DNA of 64,000 nt from contig NZUJ01000087.1 in assembly GCA_002701295.1 (NCBI GenBank), forward strand, positions 1-64,000, in the 5' to 3' direction. Positions 8,754 to 18,854 of the stretch are shown one piece after another. The position numbers and the translations under genes are program-made. This DNA comes from Ponticaulis sp. GTDB lineage: Bacteria; Pseudomonadota; Alphaproteobacteria; Caulobacterales; Hyphomonadaceae. A model generated the notes under the pieces. That model did no database searches, was not told where the DNA came from, and worked only from the letters and a program-made list of their open reading frames with translations. The stretch's first letter is position 1; each line of letters begins with the position of its first letter.

Positions 8754-11189
8754 TCAGGCTGCTTCGAGCTGGTCGCCGCCCTGGGGCTGAGCGCCTGTGC
8801 AGTCCACCGGAAGCATGCAGATTACCTTGGTGCCTTTGCCCGGAGCGGATTGCATCAGAACCTGCCCGCCATGGAGTTCAACAAATGACCGGACAAGCGC
8901 CAGACCAAGACCTGCGCCCTGGCGATCACCGGAGTTGAAGCTGTCAAATACGGCGGCTTGCTGATCGTATTCGATGCCTTTGCCAGTGTCTGTGACGGAC
9001 ATCCAGATCATGTCTTCCTCACGGGTCGCATCGATGGTGATTGAGCCGCCGGTTTCCGTGAACCGCAGGGCGTTGGTCATCAGATTGAACAGGATCTGAC
9101 GCAGGCGACGTTCATCGGCCATGATCATGCCAATGTCGCTCTGAATATTGCAGCTGACATTGATTTCAGTGTCTTCGGCATTCGAGACAACCATGTTGAC
9201 ACAGTCGCCGATCAGGTTGGCGAGATTGATCTCGGAAATATCGAGATCAAGCCGGCGGGCCTCAATCATGGCGAGGTCGAGAATGTCATCGATCAGCTTA
9301 GACAGATTGTTCGACGCCGTCAGGATGGAGTTGACGAAGTTGGTCTGCTGATCGTTCAGAGGGCCAACTTGTCCGCTTTCCAGGAACTGGGTGTAGCCGA
9401 GGATGGTGGTGAGCGGCGAGCGCAGCTGATAGCTGACATTGCGCACAAATTCGGTACGCAGACGATCTGCAGCTTCGAAGGCTTCTGCGCGTTCGCGAAG
9501 GGCGTCTTCCACGCGGCGTGCTGCAGTGACATCCACAAAGGCGACCAGGGTCGCGCCATCCGGCAGCGGTTGGGTGAGATAAGTAACGACAGACCCGTCT
9601 GAGCGCTTCATCTCGCCAGTGGTTTCGCGGCGCGCTTCTGAAGATGGGTTGGTGATGTGACCCTTGATGTTCGTCCAGGTCTCATTGTCGTGGAACAGCT
9701 TCAGGCAGTTGGAGCTGAGCTGATCATAGTCAATCTCGCCCTCGACATGCCTGGCCTCGAGTTCCCAGAGGCGCAGGAATGCCTCGTTGTACAGACGCAG
9801 GCGACCATCTGAGCCGAACACGGTTACCGCTTCATAGAGGTTGTTCAGGGTCGCTGACTGGGTCTTGATCAGCTGGTTATAGCGCGCCTCGAGAGCCAGT
9901 TCGTCCGTGATGTCCTTGAACAGGATGAGCAGACCGCCTAGCGGGTGATGCTGGCGCGTGACTTTGAGCGTGCGGCCATCCGGAAGACGCCAGACGTCTT
10001 CTGCGGTGGAGGATTTCATCTGATAGTAAGCCAGTTCTTCCGCACGCCATTCGCCGAAATTCGGCCGCGCGGGCAGTTGGCGATTGGCCCGGAGCTCATC
10101 AAGCAGCTGGCCGTGCGCGGGTTTCTCGATAAGGAAGCTTTCCTTGAGGTCCCACATGCGTGCAAAGGCGCGGTTGTAATAAATGAGGCGTCGGTCCGCA
10201 CCGAAAATGACCACGCCCTCGTCAATATGATTGAGGGTTTCATCATGGGCGCGAACATGGCGTGAGAGCGTTTCACGGGCTTCGACTTCATCAGTCATGT
10301 CGAAGGCCATAGCGCCAGCACCGCCAGACAGCGGGAAGGTCAGCACGCGGACAGACCGGCGCTCTCCATTGATGGAAATCTGACGGGTTTCGACAATCTC
10401 TTTCTTGTCGTCGATGGTTGCTTTCACCTGATCGCTGATCTGGCTGTCGAGGTGGATCTGTTTGTCGAGCGCAGAATCGAGATTACGCGCCTCAACGGCA
10501 TCAAGATAAGATGTGTTCGCCCATTGAAGGCGACCAGTGCCGGACAAACGCCAGGCCGGGAATGGCGCCTTGGACAACATGTCGAGGAAGGCTGTCGGGT
10601 CGCGGGCGACCACCTGACGGGCTTCTTCAATGCGGAACCGGGCCGAGCTTTCTTCGAGGCCTTTAATGGTGGAGTCTGTCAGCCACATTACGGCGCGGGC
10701 CCCGGCTGTGCGGCCGTCCGCTTCAAGAAAACGACCCGAAGGGCCGATAATGGTCAGTGAGAAGGGAGAGCCGGACTCACGAAGCTCTTTGAGACGCTGG
10801 CGCAAGGTGGCGTCTTTGCCTGAGGCATCGCGTGCTTCAAGATCTGCGAGACCTTCGACAATCCGGATGGCCGGGTCGCCGGAGATGGAATCATCAGTAA
10901 ACCGCAGAAGGCCTGCCAGCGCGACGGGCGAACCATAGACCTGCGGCGTACCAATTTCATCGCCTGTCGGGTCCTGATCTTCCCAAACCAGAATGATCCC
11001 TGGATGGGCATCGAAAATACTTTCGGCGCGGGCGAGTTTTTCTTCGGACTTGTCGGCGCGCTGGCGAAACTTGTTGGCTGCGCCGCGATGACCGTCAGTG
11101 ACACGCAATGACCAGAGCATGGACGACAACGCAAGCGCGGAGGCGCCTACTGCGACCATGACGGGTATCTGATCAGTGCCAAACGCCAT
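8754..11189 (-). CDS. divL: PAS-domain sensor kinase with Tyr in the H-box (DivL-like)
   Basis: PAS repeats, dimerization box FVRNVSYQLRSPLTTILGY (Tyr in place of His), HATPase motifs (NLMTNALRFT, DTGKGI, GAGLGLALVRSFVELHGG). Confidence 0.85.
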   Translation of the reverse strand: MAFGTDQIPVMVAVGASALALSSMLWSLRVTDGHRGAANKFRQRADKSEEKLARAESIFDAHPGIILVWEDQDPTGDEIGTPQVYGSPVALAGLLRFTDDSISGDPAIRIVEGLADLEARDASGKDATLRQRLKELRESGSPFSLTIIGPSGRFLEADGRTAGARAVMWLTDSTIKGLEESSARFRIEEARQVVARDPTAFLDMLSKAPFPAWRLSGTGRLQWANTSYLDAVEARNLDSALDKQIHLDSQISDQVKATIDDKKEIVETRQISINGERRSVRVLTFPLSGGAGAMAFDMTDEVEARETLSRHVRAHDETLNHIDEGVVIFGADRRLIYYNRAFARMWDLKESFLIEKPAHGQLLDELRANRQLPARPNFGEWRAEELAYYQMKSSTAEDVWRLPDGRTLKVTRQHHPLGGLLILFKDITDELALEARYNQLIKTQSATLNNLYEAVTVFGSDGRLRLYNEAFLRLWELEARHVEGEIDYDQLSSNCLKLFHDNETWTNIKGHITNPSSEARRETTGEMKRSDGSVVTYLTQPLPDGATLVAFVDVTAARRVEDALRERAEAFEAADRLRTEFVRNVSYQLRSPLTTILGYTQFLESGQVGPLNDQQTNFVNSILTASNNLSKLIDDILDLAMIEARRLDLDISEINLANLIGDCVNMVVSNAEDTEINVSCNIQSDIGMIMADERRLRQILFNLMTNALRFTETGGSITIDATREEDMIWMSVTDTGKGIEYDQQAAVFDSFNSGDRQGAGLGLALVRSFVELHGGQVLMQSAPGKGTKVICMLPVDCTGAQPQGGDQLEAA

Positions 11190-11295
11190 TTTCGAACTCC
11201 AACGCGAATCGCTGCCGAATCTTTACAGATTGGGCCAGTCTAACGAAATGAAGTGTTTCAGTTAACGCTTCGTTAAACAATGTTTACGGTTTGCA

Positions 11296-13896
11296 TCAGA
11301 CGTTGGCGGCGGACGGCAATTCAAGGTCTGGTTCGCGTGCCTGATGAAGGGCTGACTTCACAGCTGTGATCAGTGTTTCAGGCGTGATCGGCTTGCGAAG
11401 ATGCATGTCGGCACCGGCATCCAGCGACGCTTTTTCGTCCTGAGGCATGGCATTCGCGCTGAGGACAACGATTGGTGTGTGGCGAAGTTTGTTTTCAGCT
11501 TCAATTCTTCGAATTTCAGCGGTCGCCTGAAGTCCGTCGAGAACGGGCATGCGCACATCCATGAGGATGAGGTCAAACGCATCGTTCTGGAATGCGTCGA
11601 CGGCTTCCTGACCATTTTCGGCGACGACGATATCAATCCCGAACGGCCGCAGGATGAGCTGTACGACGCGCCGGTTAACCGTGTGATCTTCTGCAAGCAG
11701 AATTCGCGTGCCTTTGGTGAGTTCTTTTTGCGGTTCAGTCGGTGCTTCCTGGACGTCGTCATTGGTCGGACGGTTGGTTGCGCACTGTGTCAGCGGGAGG
11801 ATCACCGTGAACGTGCTGCCTTCGCCTGCTTTTGATTGAACCAATAGCTCGCCATCCTGGAGTTCAACAAGTGACTTGGTGATTGTGAGACCAAGGCCTG
11901 AGCCATGCGTCTGGCGTCGATCATTGGTCGAGAGCTGAGCAAAAGGCTCAAAAATCTGATCGACAAATTCCGGTTCAATCCCGCAGCCCGTATCTGCAAC
12001 ATCAAAGCGAACGGTATAGTGGCGTCCTTCGAGGCACTCAGCCTGCGCTTGAACAGTTATGCCGCCCGTCTTTGTGTATTTGATCGCATTGGTGATCAGA
12101 TTGTTGAGAACCTGTTTGACGCGGACTTCATCAATCATGAAGAAATCATCGCAGGCCTCGTCACAGCTGACCGTCAGATAGAGGCCCTTGGCTTCTGCCT
12201 GATGACGATGGAACTGGCCGAGCCGTTCAACACATTCCCGAATATTGAATGGTCGTCTGTCGAGTTCGAGTTTGCCAGCTTCGACCTTGGACAGATCGAG
12301 AATGTCTGACAGTTGGCGTTCGAGCACTGACGCAGAGCGCTGAATGAGATCAACCATTTCGGTCTGATCGTCCGCAAGGTCTGTACGTTTCAGAGCACCG
12401 ACCACACCTATAATGCCGTTCATCGGCGTGCGCATTTCATGGCTCATTGTGGCCAGAAAGGTGGATTTGGCATGACTGACTTGCTGGAGTTCGCTGGTGC
12501 GCTCATCGACCTTGTGTTCCAGTTCGGCGAGGTCCGCCTCTTTGCGGGCCTGATAGTCGACAAGCCTACGGGCCAGTTCACCAATTTCATCAGGACGCTT
12601 TTTCAGTTCTTCGATCTCGGCTGAGTCGGCGAGCGAAACGGTCGTGCCCGATGATGTGCCAAAATGTGCGGCGAGCGAATGCAAAGGTTTGATGCCGAAC
12701 AGGCGCACATAAGCCACCAGGCCGCCTACACATACCAGCGCAATCGCAATCGCGAGCAAAAATGTTGGCATGACGTGACGAAGTGATGAGGTGAGCAGCG
12801 TGGAAAACGGGATCTGAATGACCAGATACCAGTCCGGTATCTCAAGATGATAGTATGCGGTCAGTCCTGAAAACATATTGTCGGGCTGGGTGAGAACCAC
12901 GTCATGCTTCAGTGCGTGGTCTTCAAAACCCTCGATCAAGCTGTAGGTGCCATGTTCCGCTTCCAGAGCGGCGACCATTTCGCGGTTAATCCGCTCGGTT
13001 TCGAGGAAATCACGATGCGCAATCAGATTCCCTGAATTATTCACGAAGAACAAAAGTGCAGATTTCGCAGGCAGGTCAGTAACAGCCTCCCGGAAAGCGT
13101 TGGACATTGGCAACGTCGTGCCGAACACGCCCAACTGGTTACGGCCTTCGCGAATTGGTGTCTGACATCCGGTCGTTAACGCTTCGCCATCCTGAATATA
13201 AGCGATGTCTGTCAGCGGCGTGCATTTGGTTATACCGTCTGGATTATTCTCAAAGCTCGAGGTTTCAGCCAGCGGCTGAGATGAGATCGCAAAGTCTGCG
13301 GGGGCAGTCTTTCGGTAAAATTCAAGATTATCGGTACGAGTTGGCGCGAAGATGATGAGGTCATCAGTGTCTGTGAAGAACCAGAGGCTTTCGAGTTCCT
13401 CTGACAGGGCTGCGCTGTGCCTGGCAATGGTGAGAAACGCCGCGAAGAGAGTTTTCTTGCGTTCGTCTGTCCAGTCATGATGGACTGAGAAATAGGCGCC
13501 AATACCCCGCACACCGCCAATACCATCAAGATAGACGCCGTCATAGAGCGGGTCGATGCTGCGACGTGTGCCATCCGCCTGAACCGGAAAAAAGGTTGCA
13601 AGACCCGACGCAACATCTTCGTCGCTGAGATTGTTGTAGTATGTCCAGAACGATGCGCTTGCGGCTTCCTGGATTTCGGCCACGCGGTTGAAGTGCTGGT
13701 CTTCGCGTTGTCCGCGTTCGTCGATATAGGCGTTCAGAGAGCGTGTTTCGCCATTGCGAACGTCCTCTGTTACGGCCCATACAGCCGCCAGACCAATCGC
13801 TGTAACAGCGAGGACTGACAGGATGATCAGGAAACGAGATAAACGTGACTGAAGGGAATGTGCCATCGCGCCAATGTCTGAATAAAACCGGTTCAA
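11296..13896 (-). CDS. Hybrid sensor histidine kinase / response regulator with periplasmic sensor domain
   Basis: Two TM segments flanking a ~340 aa periplasmic region, H-box FLATMSHEMRTPMNGIIG, HATPase (NNLITNAIKYT, DTGCGI, GSGLGLTI), C-terminal REC (LAEDHTVNRRVV...DLILMDVRMPVLDG...LRKPI). Confidence 0.93.
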   Translation of the reverse strand: MNRFYSDIGAMAHSLQSRLSRFLIILSVLAVTAIGLAAVWAVTEDVRNGETRSLNAYIDERGQREDQHFNRVAEIQEAASASFWTYYNNLSDEDVASGLATFFPVQADGTRRSIDPLYDGVYLDGIGGVRGIGAYFSVHHDWTDERKKTLFAAFLTIARHSAALSEELESLWFFTDTDDLIIFAPTRTDNLEFYRKTAPADFAISSQPLAETSSFENNPDGITKCTPLTDIAYIQDGEALTTGCQTPIREGRNQLGVFGTTLPMSNAFREAVTDLPAKSALLFFVNNSGNLIAHRDFLETERINREMVAALEAEHGTYSLIEGFEDHALKHDVVLTQPDNMFSGLTAYYHLEIPDWYLVIQIPFSTLLTSSLRHVMPTFLLAIAIALVCVGGLVAYVRLFGIKPLHSLAAHFGTSSGTTVSLADSAEIEELKKRPDEIGELARRLVDYQARKEADLAELEHKVDERTSELQQVSHAKSTFLATMSHEMRTPMNGIIGVVGALKRTDLADDQTEMVDLIQRSASVLERQLSDILDLSKVEAGKLELDRRPFNIRECVERLGQFHRHQAEAKGLYLTVSCDEACDDFFMIDEVRVKQVLNNLITNAIKYTKTGGITVQAQAECLEGRHYTVRFDVADTGCGIEPEFVDQIFEPFAQLSTNDRRQTHGSGLGLTITKSLVELQDGELLVQSKAGEGSTFTVILPLTQCATNRPTNDDVQEAPTEPQKELTKGTRILLAEDHTVNRRVVQLILRPFGIDIVVAENGQEAVDAFQNDAFDLILMDVRMPVLDGLQATAEIRRIEAENKLRHTPIVVLSANAMPQDEKASLDAGADMHLRKPITPETLITAVKSALHQAREPDLELPSAANV

Positions 13897-13999
13897 AAAT
13901 TTACTAGTTCAATCAGGTAAAGAAATTCCTCAGAGAATCGCTCTTTTGCAGGCGTTTAGCGGTTGCAGGCAAGACTTATTGACGCAGTTGTCAATAAAT

Positions 14000-14449
14000 C
14001 TATTGCGGTCGCCAGTCTAGTGGGGCGAGTTCGAAACCTGAGAAATCGAAGCCGGGCGAGACAGTGCAGCCCACAAGCGTCCAGGCGCCAAGTGTTTCGG
14101 CAGTTTGCCAGGCCATTTTCGGGATCGCACACTGAGGACGCTGACCGGCACGCAGATCCGGCCCGAGCTGTACAGATTTCGCTTGCGCACGAGTGCCATC
14201 ACCCGTCCAGGTCAGAGCGAGTGGACCGCCTGCATACCAATGCCAGATTTCGGCAGCGTCCACGCGATGCCAGTGCGAAACATCTCCGGCCTCCAGGAGA
14301 TAATAGATCGCCGTACCGGCGCTTCTTTCGCCGGGATTGGTCGGGTCGCGAAAGGTTTCAGCATACCAGCCACCTTCAGGGTGGGGCTGCATGTCGAGCA
14401 TCCGGATGATTTCACGAATGCCAAGGTCTCCGGATCGGGCAAAGTCCAT
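14000..14449 (-). CDS. Cupin superfamily protein (DUF985 type)
   Basis: IIRMLDMQPHPEGGWYAETFRD...AIYYLLEAGDVSHWHRVDAAEIWHWYAGGPLALTW. Confidence 0.88.
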   Translation of the reverse strand: MDFARSGDLGIREIIRMLDMQPHPEGGWYAETFRDPTNPGERSAGTAIYYLLEAGDVSHWHRVDAAEIWHWYAGGPLALTWTGDGTRAQAKSVQLGPDLRAGQRPQCAIPKMAWQTAETLGAWTLVGCTVSPGFDFSGFELAPLDWRPQ

Positions 14450-15216
14450 CAGAAATTATCCTTGCGACGACGAATTTCCGCGAAAGTTTCAACATCGTTT
14501 CCCGGGTGACCCATTGCGGCCTGAAGGGCTGGCTCGTCAGCGCGCAGGAAAGGGTTGGCTTCAAGTTCGCGAGACAGAATAGTCGGAACGGTCGGTTTGT
14601 TTGCGCTGCGAAGTTCCGTGACTGTTTTGACATAGGCTTTGAGCGCCTGATTTTCGGGTTCAATTGTTACGGCAAATTTCGCATTCGCCTGTGTGTATTC
14701 ATGTGCGCAGTAGATAATTGTGTCTTCCGGCAAAGCCTTCAGTTTTGAGAGGCTGTCCCACATCTGATCCGGAGAGCCTTCGAACAGTCGGCCACAACCG
14801 AGCGCGAAAAGCGTATCACCGACAAAGGCAACCATGTCGTCTGGCATGTGAAAGGCAATATGCCCGGCAGTATGACCTGGCAGATCGATCACGCGGGCTT
14901 CGTGGGTGCCGAGATTGACGAGGGCATTTTCACCAACGGCACGGTCGAGGCCGGGGATTTTTTCCTGCTCGCCAACAGGACCAATGATCACGCAGTTCCA
15001 CTCTTCCTTAAGCGCGAGATTTCCGCCGGTATGGTCAGGATGCCAGTGCGTGTTCCAGATTTGCGTCAGTGTCCAGCCTTTGGCTTTGGCTTCTTCGGAA
15101 ATGCGCTGATCATCCGGGGTATCGATTGCCGTCGTCTCGCCAGAGGCCGGATCATGGACCAGAATGCCGTAATTGTCCTGCCGACAGGGAAAAATATGGA
15201 TTTCGATATCGGACAT
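14449..15216 (-). CDS. gloB: Hydroxyacylglutathione hydrolase (glyoxalase II)
   Basis: MSDIEIHIFPCRQDNYGILVHDPASGETTAIDTPD, metallo-beta-lactamase motif NTHWHPDHTGGN, ALGCGRLFEG, YCAHEYTQANAKFA. Confidence 0.95.
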   Translation of the reverse strand: MSDIEIHIFPCRQDNYGILVHDPASGETTAIDTPDDQRISEEAKAKGWTLTQIWNTHWHPDHTGGNLALKEEWNCVIIGPVGEQEKIPGLDRAVGENALVNLGTHEARVIDLPGHTAGHIAFHMPDDMVAFVGDTLFALGCGRLFEGSPDQMWDSLSKLKALPEDTIIYCAHEYTQANAKFAVTIEPENQALKAYVKTVTELRSANKPTVPTILSRELEANPFLRADEPALQAAMGHPGNDVETFAEIRRRKDNF

Positions 15217-15283
15217 TTGCGGACCTTTCCTTCTCATTCATCGTATATGTGAGAGGTTAGCACTGACGAGTTGGTGAGACGAG

Positions 15284-16075
15284 ATGAGATTAAGCGTTAC
15301 GGACCTGATCAGTTTTTACGAGACGCCTCTGGGGCAATGCGCGGTGAAGGCTGTGTTCGAACGCGTGCACTCGCTTTGGGGAAGTATGGACGAACTGGAC
15401 GTGCTGGGGATCGGATATCCGGGTCCTTACCTCGAACGACTGGCAGGCGAGCCGCGGCGCAAGGTCTGCCTGATGCCGGCTGCGCAGGGAGGGCACGCCT
15501 GGACGCCGACTGAGCGCGGCTCGGCGAGTGTTGTCGCCAAGGAACGGGAACTGCCTTTCAAGGACGCGATGTTTGATCGGGTTCTGGTTGTCCATGCTCT
15601 GGAGGAAACGTCAAGCTATGACAGTTTTCTGAGAGAGATTTGGCGGGTGTGTGCGCCCGAAGCCCGAATTCTGATTATTGTACCAAACCGTGCTGGCGCC
15701 TGGTCGCTTTCGGATCAAACGCCGTTTGGGCATGGCCGGCCCTTCAGCCAGCGTCAGATCAAGCGGTTGATGCGAGATGCCCTTCTGGAACCATCAGCGT
15801 GGACGCGCGCTCTCTATACGCCCCCCGTCGACTGGAAAATTTTCACGTCGGCGTCTGAAGGCTGGGAGCGGACAGGTGAGTTCTTCCTCCCCAATTTCGG
15901 AGGCGTCAATCTGGTGGAGGGGGTCAAGCGCATCAGAATTGACCCGACATTACCTGAAAAAGTGCGGGTTGTTGCACCGGCCGGACTAAAGCCAGCAATT
16001 TCTTCAAAAGACCACTTGTATAAGCAATCTGCGTATGTTACACACCTCACACAGGATATGGAGGATTTGCCATGA
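15284..16075 (+). CDS. Class I SAM-dependent methyltransferase-like protein
   Basis: Methyltransferase_11-like region (LPFKDAMFDRVLVVHALEETSSYDSFLREIWRVCAPEARILIIVPNRAGAWS); 3' end overlaps the PII gene by 4 nt. Confidence 0.8.
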   Translation: MRLSVTDLISFYETPLGQCAVKAVFERVHSLWGSMDELDVLGIGYPGPYLERLAGEPRRKVCLMPAAQGGHAWTPTERGSASVVAKERELPFKDAMFDRVLVVHALEETSSYDSFLREIWRVCAPEARILIIVPNRAGAWSLSDQTPFGHGRPFSQRQIKRLMRDALLEPSAWTRALYTPPVDWKIFTSASEGWERTGEFFLPNFGGVNLVEGVKRIRIDPTLPEKVRVVAPAGLKPAISSKDHLYKQSAYVTHLTQDMEDLP

Positions 16076-16416
16076 AATTCGTAACTGCTGTATTTAAACC
16101 ATCCAAACTCGACGCTGTTCTCGACGCACTGACAGAACAAGGCGTTACAGGTCTCACCGTCACTGAAGTGCGCGGCTATGGCCGTCAGCAAGGTAAAACT
16201 GAAGTTTACCGCGGTACTGAATACGAAGTCCGCCTTCTTCCAAAAGTGAAAATCGAGATCGCTTGTTCTGCTGAAGCTGTCGACAAAATTGTTGCGGCAA
16301 TCTCTGAAACAGCAAACACCGGCAAAATTGGCGATGGCAAAATCTTCGTAACGCCGCTGGAAGCCGCTATGCGGATCCGTACTGGCGAGCGTGACAATCA
16401 GGCCATTGAAGCCTAA
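16072..16416 (+). CDS. glnK: P-II family nitrogen regulatory protein
   Basis: KPSKLDAVLDALTEQGVTGLTVTEVRGYGRQQGKTEVYRGTEYEVRLLPKVKIEI...TGKIGDGKIFVTPLEAAMRIRTGERDNQAI; PII signature with conserved T-loop Tyr. Confidence 0.93.
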   Translation: MKFVTAVFKPSKLDAVLDALTEQGVTGLTVTEVRGYGRQQGKTEVYRGTEYEVRLLPKVKIEIACSAEAVDKIVAAISETANTGKIGDGKIFVTPLEAAMRIRTGERDNQAIEA

Positions 16417-16485
16417 CCGCCCTCAACGAAGGGTTTGAACCTCCTGGATAAAGATCCCCAGTCTATCAACCAGGCACATTAAAAA

Positions 16486-16518
16486 ACCCGGTCGGATTTC
16501 CGACCGGGTCTTTTTTTG
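16486..16518 (+). terminator. Intrinsic terminator after the PII gene
   Basis: ACCCGGTCGG-ATTT-CCGACCGGGT perfect 10-bp stem, flanked by A-run and T-run. Confidence 0.9.
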
Positions 16519-16551
16519 TCGTTTGCGAAGCGTTGTCCCTTCAGACTGCGA

Positions 16552-17604
16552 TTAGCAGCCCTTGGATCCGCAACCGCCTTTCGGATAGCGCGGTTTCGGG
16601 CTCGGATAACGCGGCTTTGGATGCGGGTATTTCGGAGGTGTCACTTTCGGGCGCTGGAAGGTGAAGCGAGATGCAGACGCTGACAGGACGCCTGAATAAC
16701 GCGCGCCACCTGCGATATAAGTGCCGCCGCCACCATAATAGTCGCCTTTTACACCTGCGCCGACACCGCCGTTAAGCGCGTAAACTGTTCCGTCGGTCAG
16801 ACGAAGAGAAACAGGAGCCGGTGGCAGATAACGAACTGGAGCCGGAGCGCCACAACGTGGGACTGGCGCGTAGGCCGTGTAGACCTGACCGCATGGTGTG
16901 ACCCAGGTTTCGGTCGCGTAAGCGCTGCCATGTGCCACTGGAGCTGGTGCATAAGTTGGGGCTGGCGCGTAGGTTGGTGCTGGAGCCACATAACGGGTTG
17001 TCGTTGAACCGCGAAGGCCGGTGGACTGGCTGCTCGCTGCATAAGCTGATGAATATGACTGGCTATAGCCGCTCGACGCATAGCCCGAGGCGTATCCGTA
17101 ACCGCCGGCTGCGGTTGTACCAGAATAAGTCGTGACAGGTGCTGGGTAAGCGCCGCCTGCATATCCATATGCTCCGCCAGCATAAGCCGGAAGCTGATCA
17201 GCGATAGAGCCCATGCCCTGAGCGCGGAGCGCTTCTGTCAGGCCTGGGATGCTGTCGCAAGGAACTTCCTGATTGCCCATCATGCAGACAATCTCATCTG
17301 CGGTCACACTGACCGGGCCGGTGGATGTCATGGAGACGTTTGGCAGGCCGGCTGTATAGCCTGTCACACCAGATGGCGCATAACCGCCAGTATAAGAAGT
17401 TGAGTAGCCAGTTGCGCCGCTGGAGGCGTAAGACGAACTATAACTGCTGGATGTGGCGCCAGAGTAAGTCCCTGCAGACTGAGCGACATAACCGCCTGGG
17501 TGGACGGTTGATCCGTATCCGGCGCCTGGTTGTCCGGCGCTGACAGGGGTGATCATCGTGGTTGCAGCCAGGGCTGCAGCAAAAAGTGTGTTCAATTTTG
17601 GCAT
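16552..17604 (-). CDS. Secreted low-complexity Tyr/Ser/Gly/Ala/Pro-rich protein, unknown function
   Basis: Signal peptide (LFAAALAATTMITPVSA), repeats (SSSYSSSYASSGATGYSTSYTGGY, APTYAPAPTYAPAP), C-terminus KYPHPKPRYPSPKPRYPKGGCGSKGC. Confidence 0.8.
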   Translation of the reverse strand: MPKLNTLFAAALAATTMITPVSAGQPGAGYGSTVHPGGYVAQSAGTYSGATSSSYSSSYASSGATGYSTSYTGGYAPSGVTGYTAGLPNVSMTSTGPVSVTADEIVCMMGNQEVPCDSIPGLTEALRAQGMGSIADQLPAYAGGAYGYAGGAYPAPVTTYSGTTAAGGYGYASGYASSGYSQSYSSAYAASSQSTGLRGSTTTRYVAPAPTYAPAPTYAPAPVAHGSAYATETWVTPCGQVYTAYAPVPRCGAPAPVRYLPPAPVSLRLTDGTVYALNGGVGAGVKGDYYGGGGTYIAGGARYSGVLSASASRFTFQRPKVTPPKYPHPKPRYPSPKPRYPKGGCGSKGC

Positions 17605-17682
17605 AGCCTAAGCTCCTGACTCCGCCGGTTTGGCAATTCCATAGAGCCATCTGCAAGCTTTGGGCCATTAATTCTCCTGACA

Positions 17683-17889
17683 CTAGAAATCGTAGGCGAT
17701 GCCTTTCCGCTCCCAGTCACCATGACGGGTCGGTTCAAGCCCTTTTGGCCCGTTGATTTCTTTTCGCTTTTCTTCAGCTTCGGCTTCTGCAATGCGGCGA
17801 CGCTCTGCGGCTTCGTCCAGCGCTCTTTGCGCGTCAGCAGGGATGTCTCGCTTTTTAGCAGGCTCTTCAGAGCGGTTTTCGTCAGCCAT
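17683..17889 (-). CDS. DUF1674 / SDHAF4-like succinate dehydrogenase assembly factor
   Basis: C-terminal EINGPKGLEPTRHGDWERKGIAYDF is the DUF1674 hallmark; start could also be at 17901. Confidence 0.88.
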   Translation of the reverse strand: MADENRSEEPAKKRDIPADAQRALDEAAERRRIAEAEAEEKRKEINGPKGLEPTRHGDWERKGIAYDF

Positions 17890-18012
17890 GAGGCGGGTCA
17901 CATTTCTTGTTAAACAGTTGTCATATTCTGTGGATTTGAGAGGTTTTGTTAAGTTTTCAACGCCAATTGTAAATCTGAAACTTTTGCAAATTTATACACG
18001 AGGGAGGACACC

Positions 18013-18822
18013 TTGCACTTGGTCAAGGTAAACCTTTTCGCCGCGCTTTCTGGATTTATACTGGGTTGGACAATCGGCAACCTGTTTCTCGGTGTCGCAT
18101 TTGCTGCTCTTCTGGTTCTGGCTGTTCAGATCTGGCACATGTTTGCCACGCGTTTCGTGCTCAATCATCTGAATGCTGTGTCGCTCACGCAGGCTTCGTC
18201 GTGCAACCCGATCCACCGGATGTTCCTGGGTGACGCCTATAAACTGGCTGAGCAGGCCAATATGGGCCGGACCCAGTTCTCAATTATTGAAACAGATCTG
18301 CCTCTGGCATTTTCGCTGGGCTCTCGCCAAAGCGGTGGGCGCATTGTCGTGACATCTGGTCTTTTCAAAACCCTGACCCGACTGGAGATCGCCTCGGTTA
18401 TCGCCCATGAGCTCGGCCATATTCGTGCAGGTGAGCGCGCTGCGACAGGTCTTTTGCTGAGCTTTTCGGCTCTTCTGGCAAAAACCGGATTGTTCGGTTG
18501 GGTGCATCGCGCGAACAAAGGTGTGTCTGGGCTTGGTAATGTTCTGCCGTTTCGCCGCGCCGGGTTAACGCCTGAATGTCGCGCAGACGCATTTGCAGCG
18601 GCGCTGTGCAAAAATACCGGTATTCTGGCCAGTGCCCTGAAGAAACTCGAGCGCGGAATCCGGGCATCACATTGGGATGGTCTTGAAACCTTGCCTGCAC
18701 TTGGGCGGGTTGCCATTGTCGATCCACGGCATGCCTATATCAGTTCGGCATCGCCAGAAATTTCTCCCATGGCGCACCGCGTAGCCGAACTTCATCGGCT
18801 TCAGCTTGCAGAAGCTGCCTGA
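18013..18822 (+). CDS. htpX: M48 family Zn metalloprotease (HtpX-like)
   Basis: Two N-terminal TM segments, HELGH zinc motif (ASVIAHELGHIRAGERAAT), ECRADAFAAALC; TTG start in the track. Confidence 0.85.
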   Translation: MHLVKVNLFAALSGFILGWTIGNLFLGVAFAALLVLAVQIWHMFATRFVLNHLNAVSLTQASSCNPIHRMFLGDAYKLAEQANMGRTQFSIIETDLPLAFSLGSRQSGGRIVVTSGLFKTLTRLEIASVIAHELGHIRAGERAATGLLLSFSALLAKTGLFGWVHRANKGVSGLGNVLPFRRAGLTPECRADAFAAALCKNTGILASALKKLERGIRASHWDGLETLPALGRVAIVDPRHAYISSASPEISPMAHRVAELHRLQLAEAA

Positions 18823-18854
18823 CAGGTCTTTTGCCCTGTGATAGGGGGCTGACG

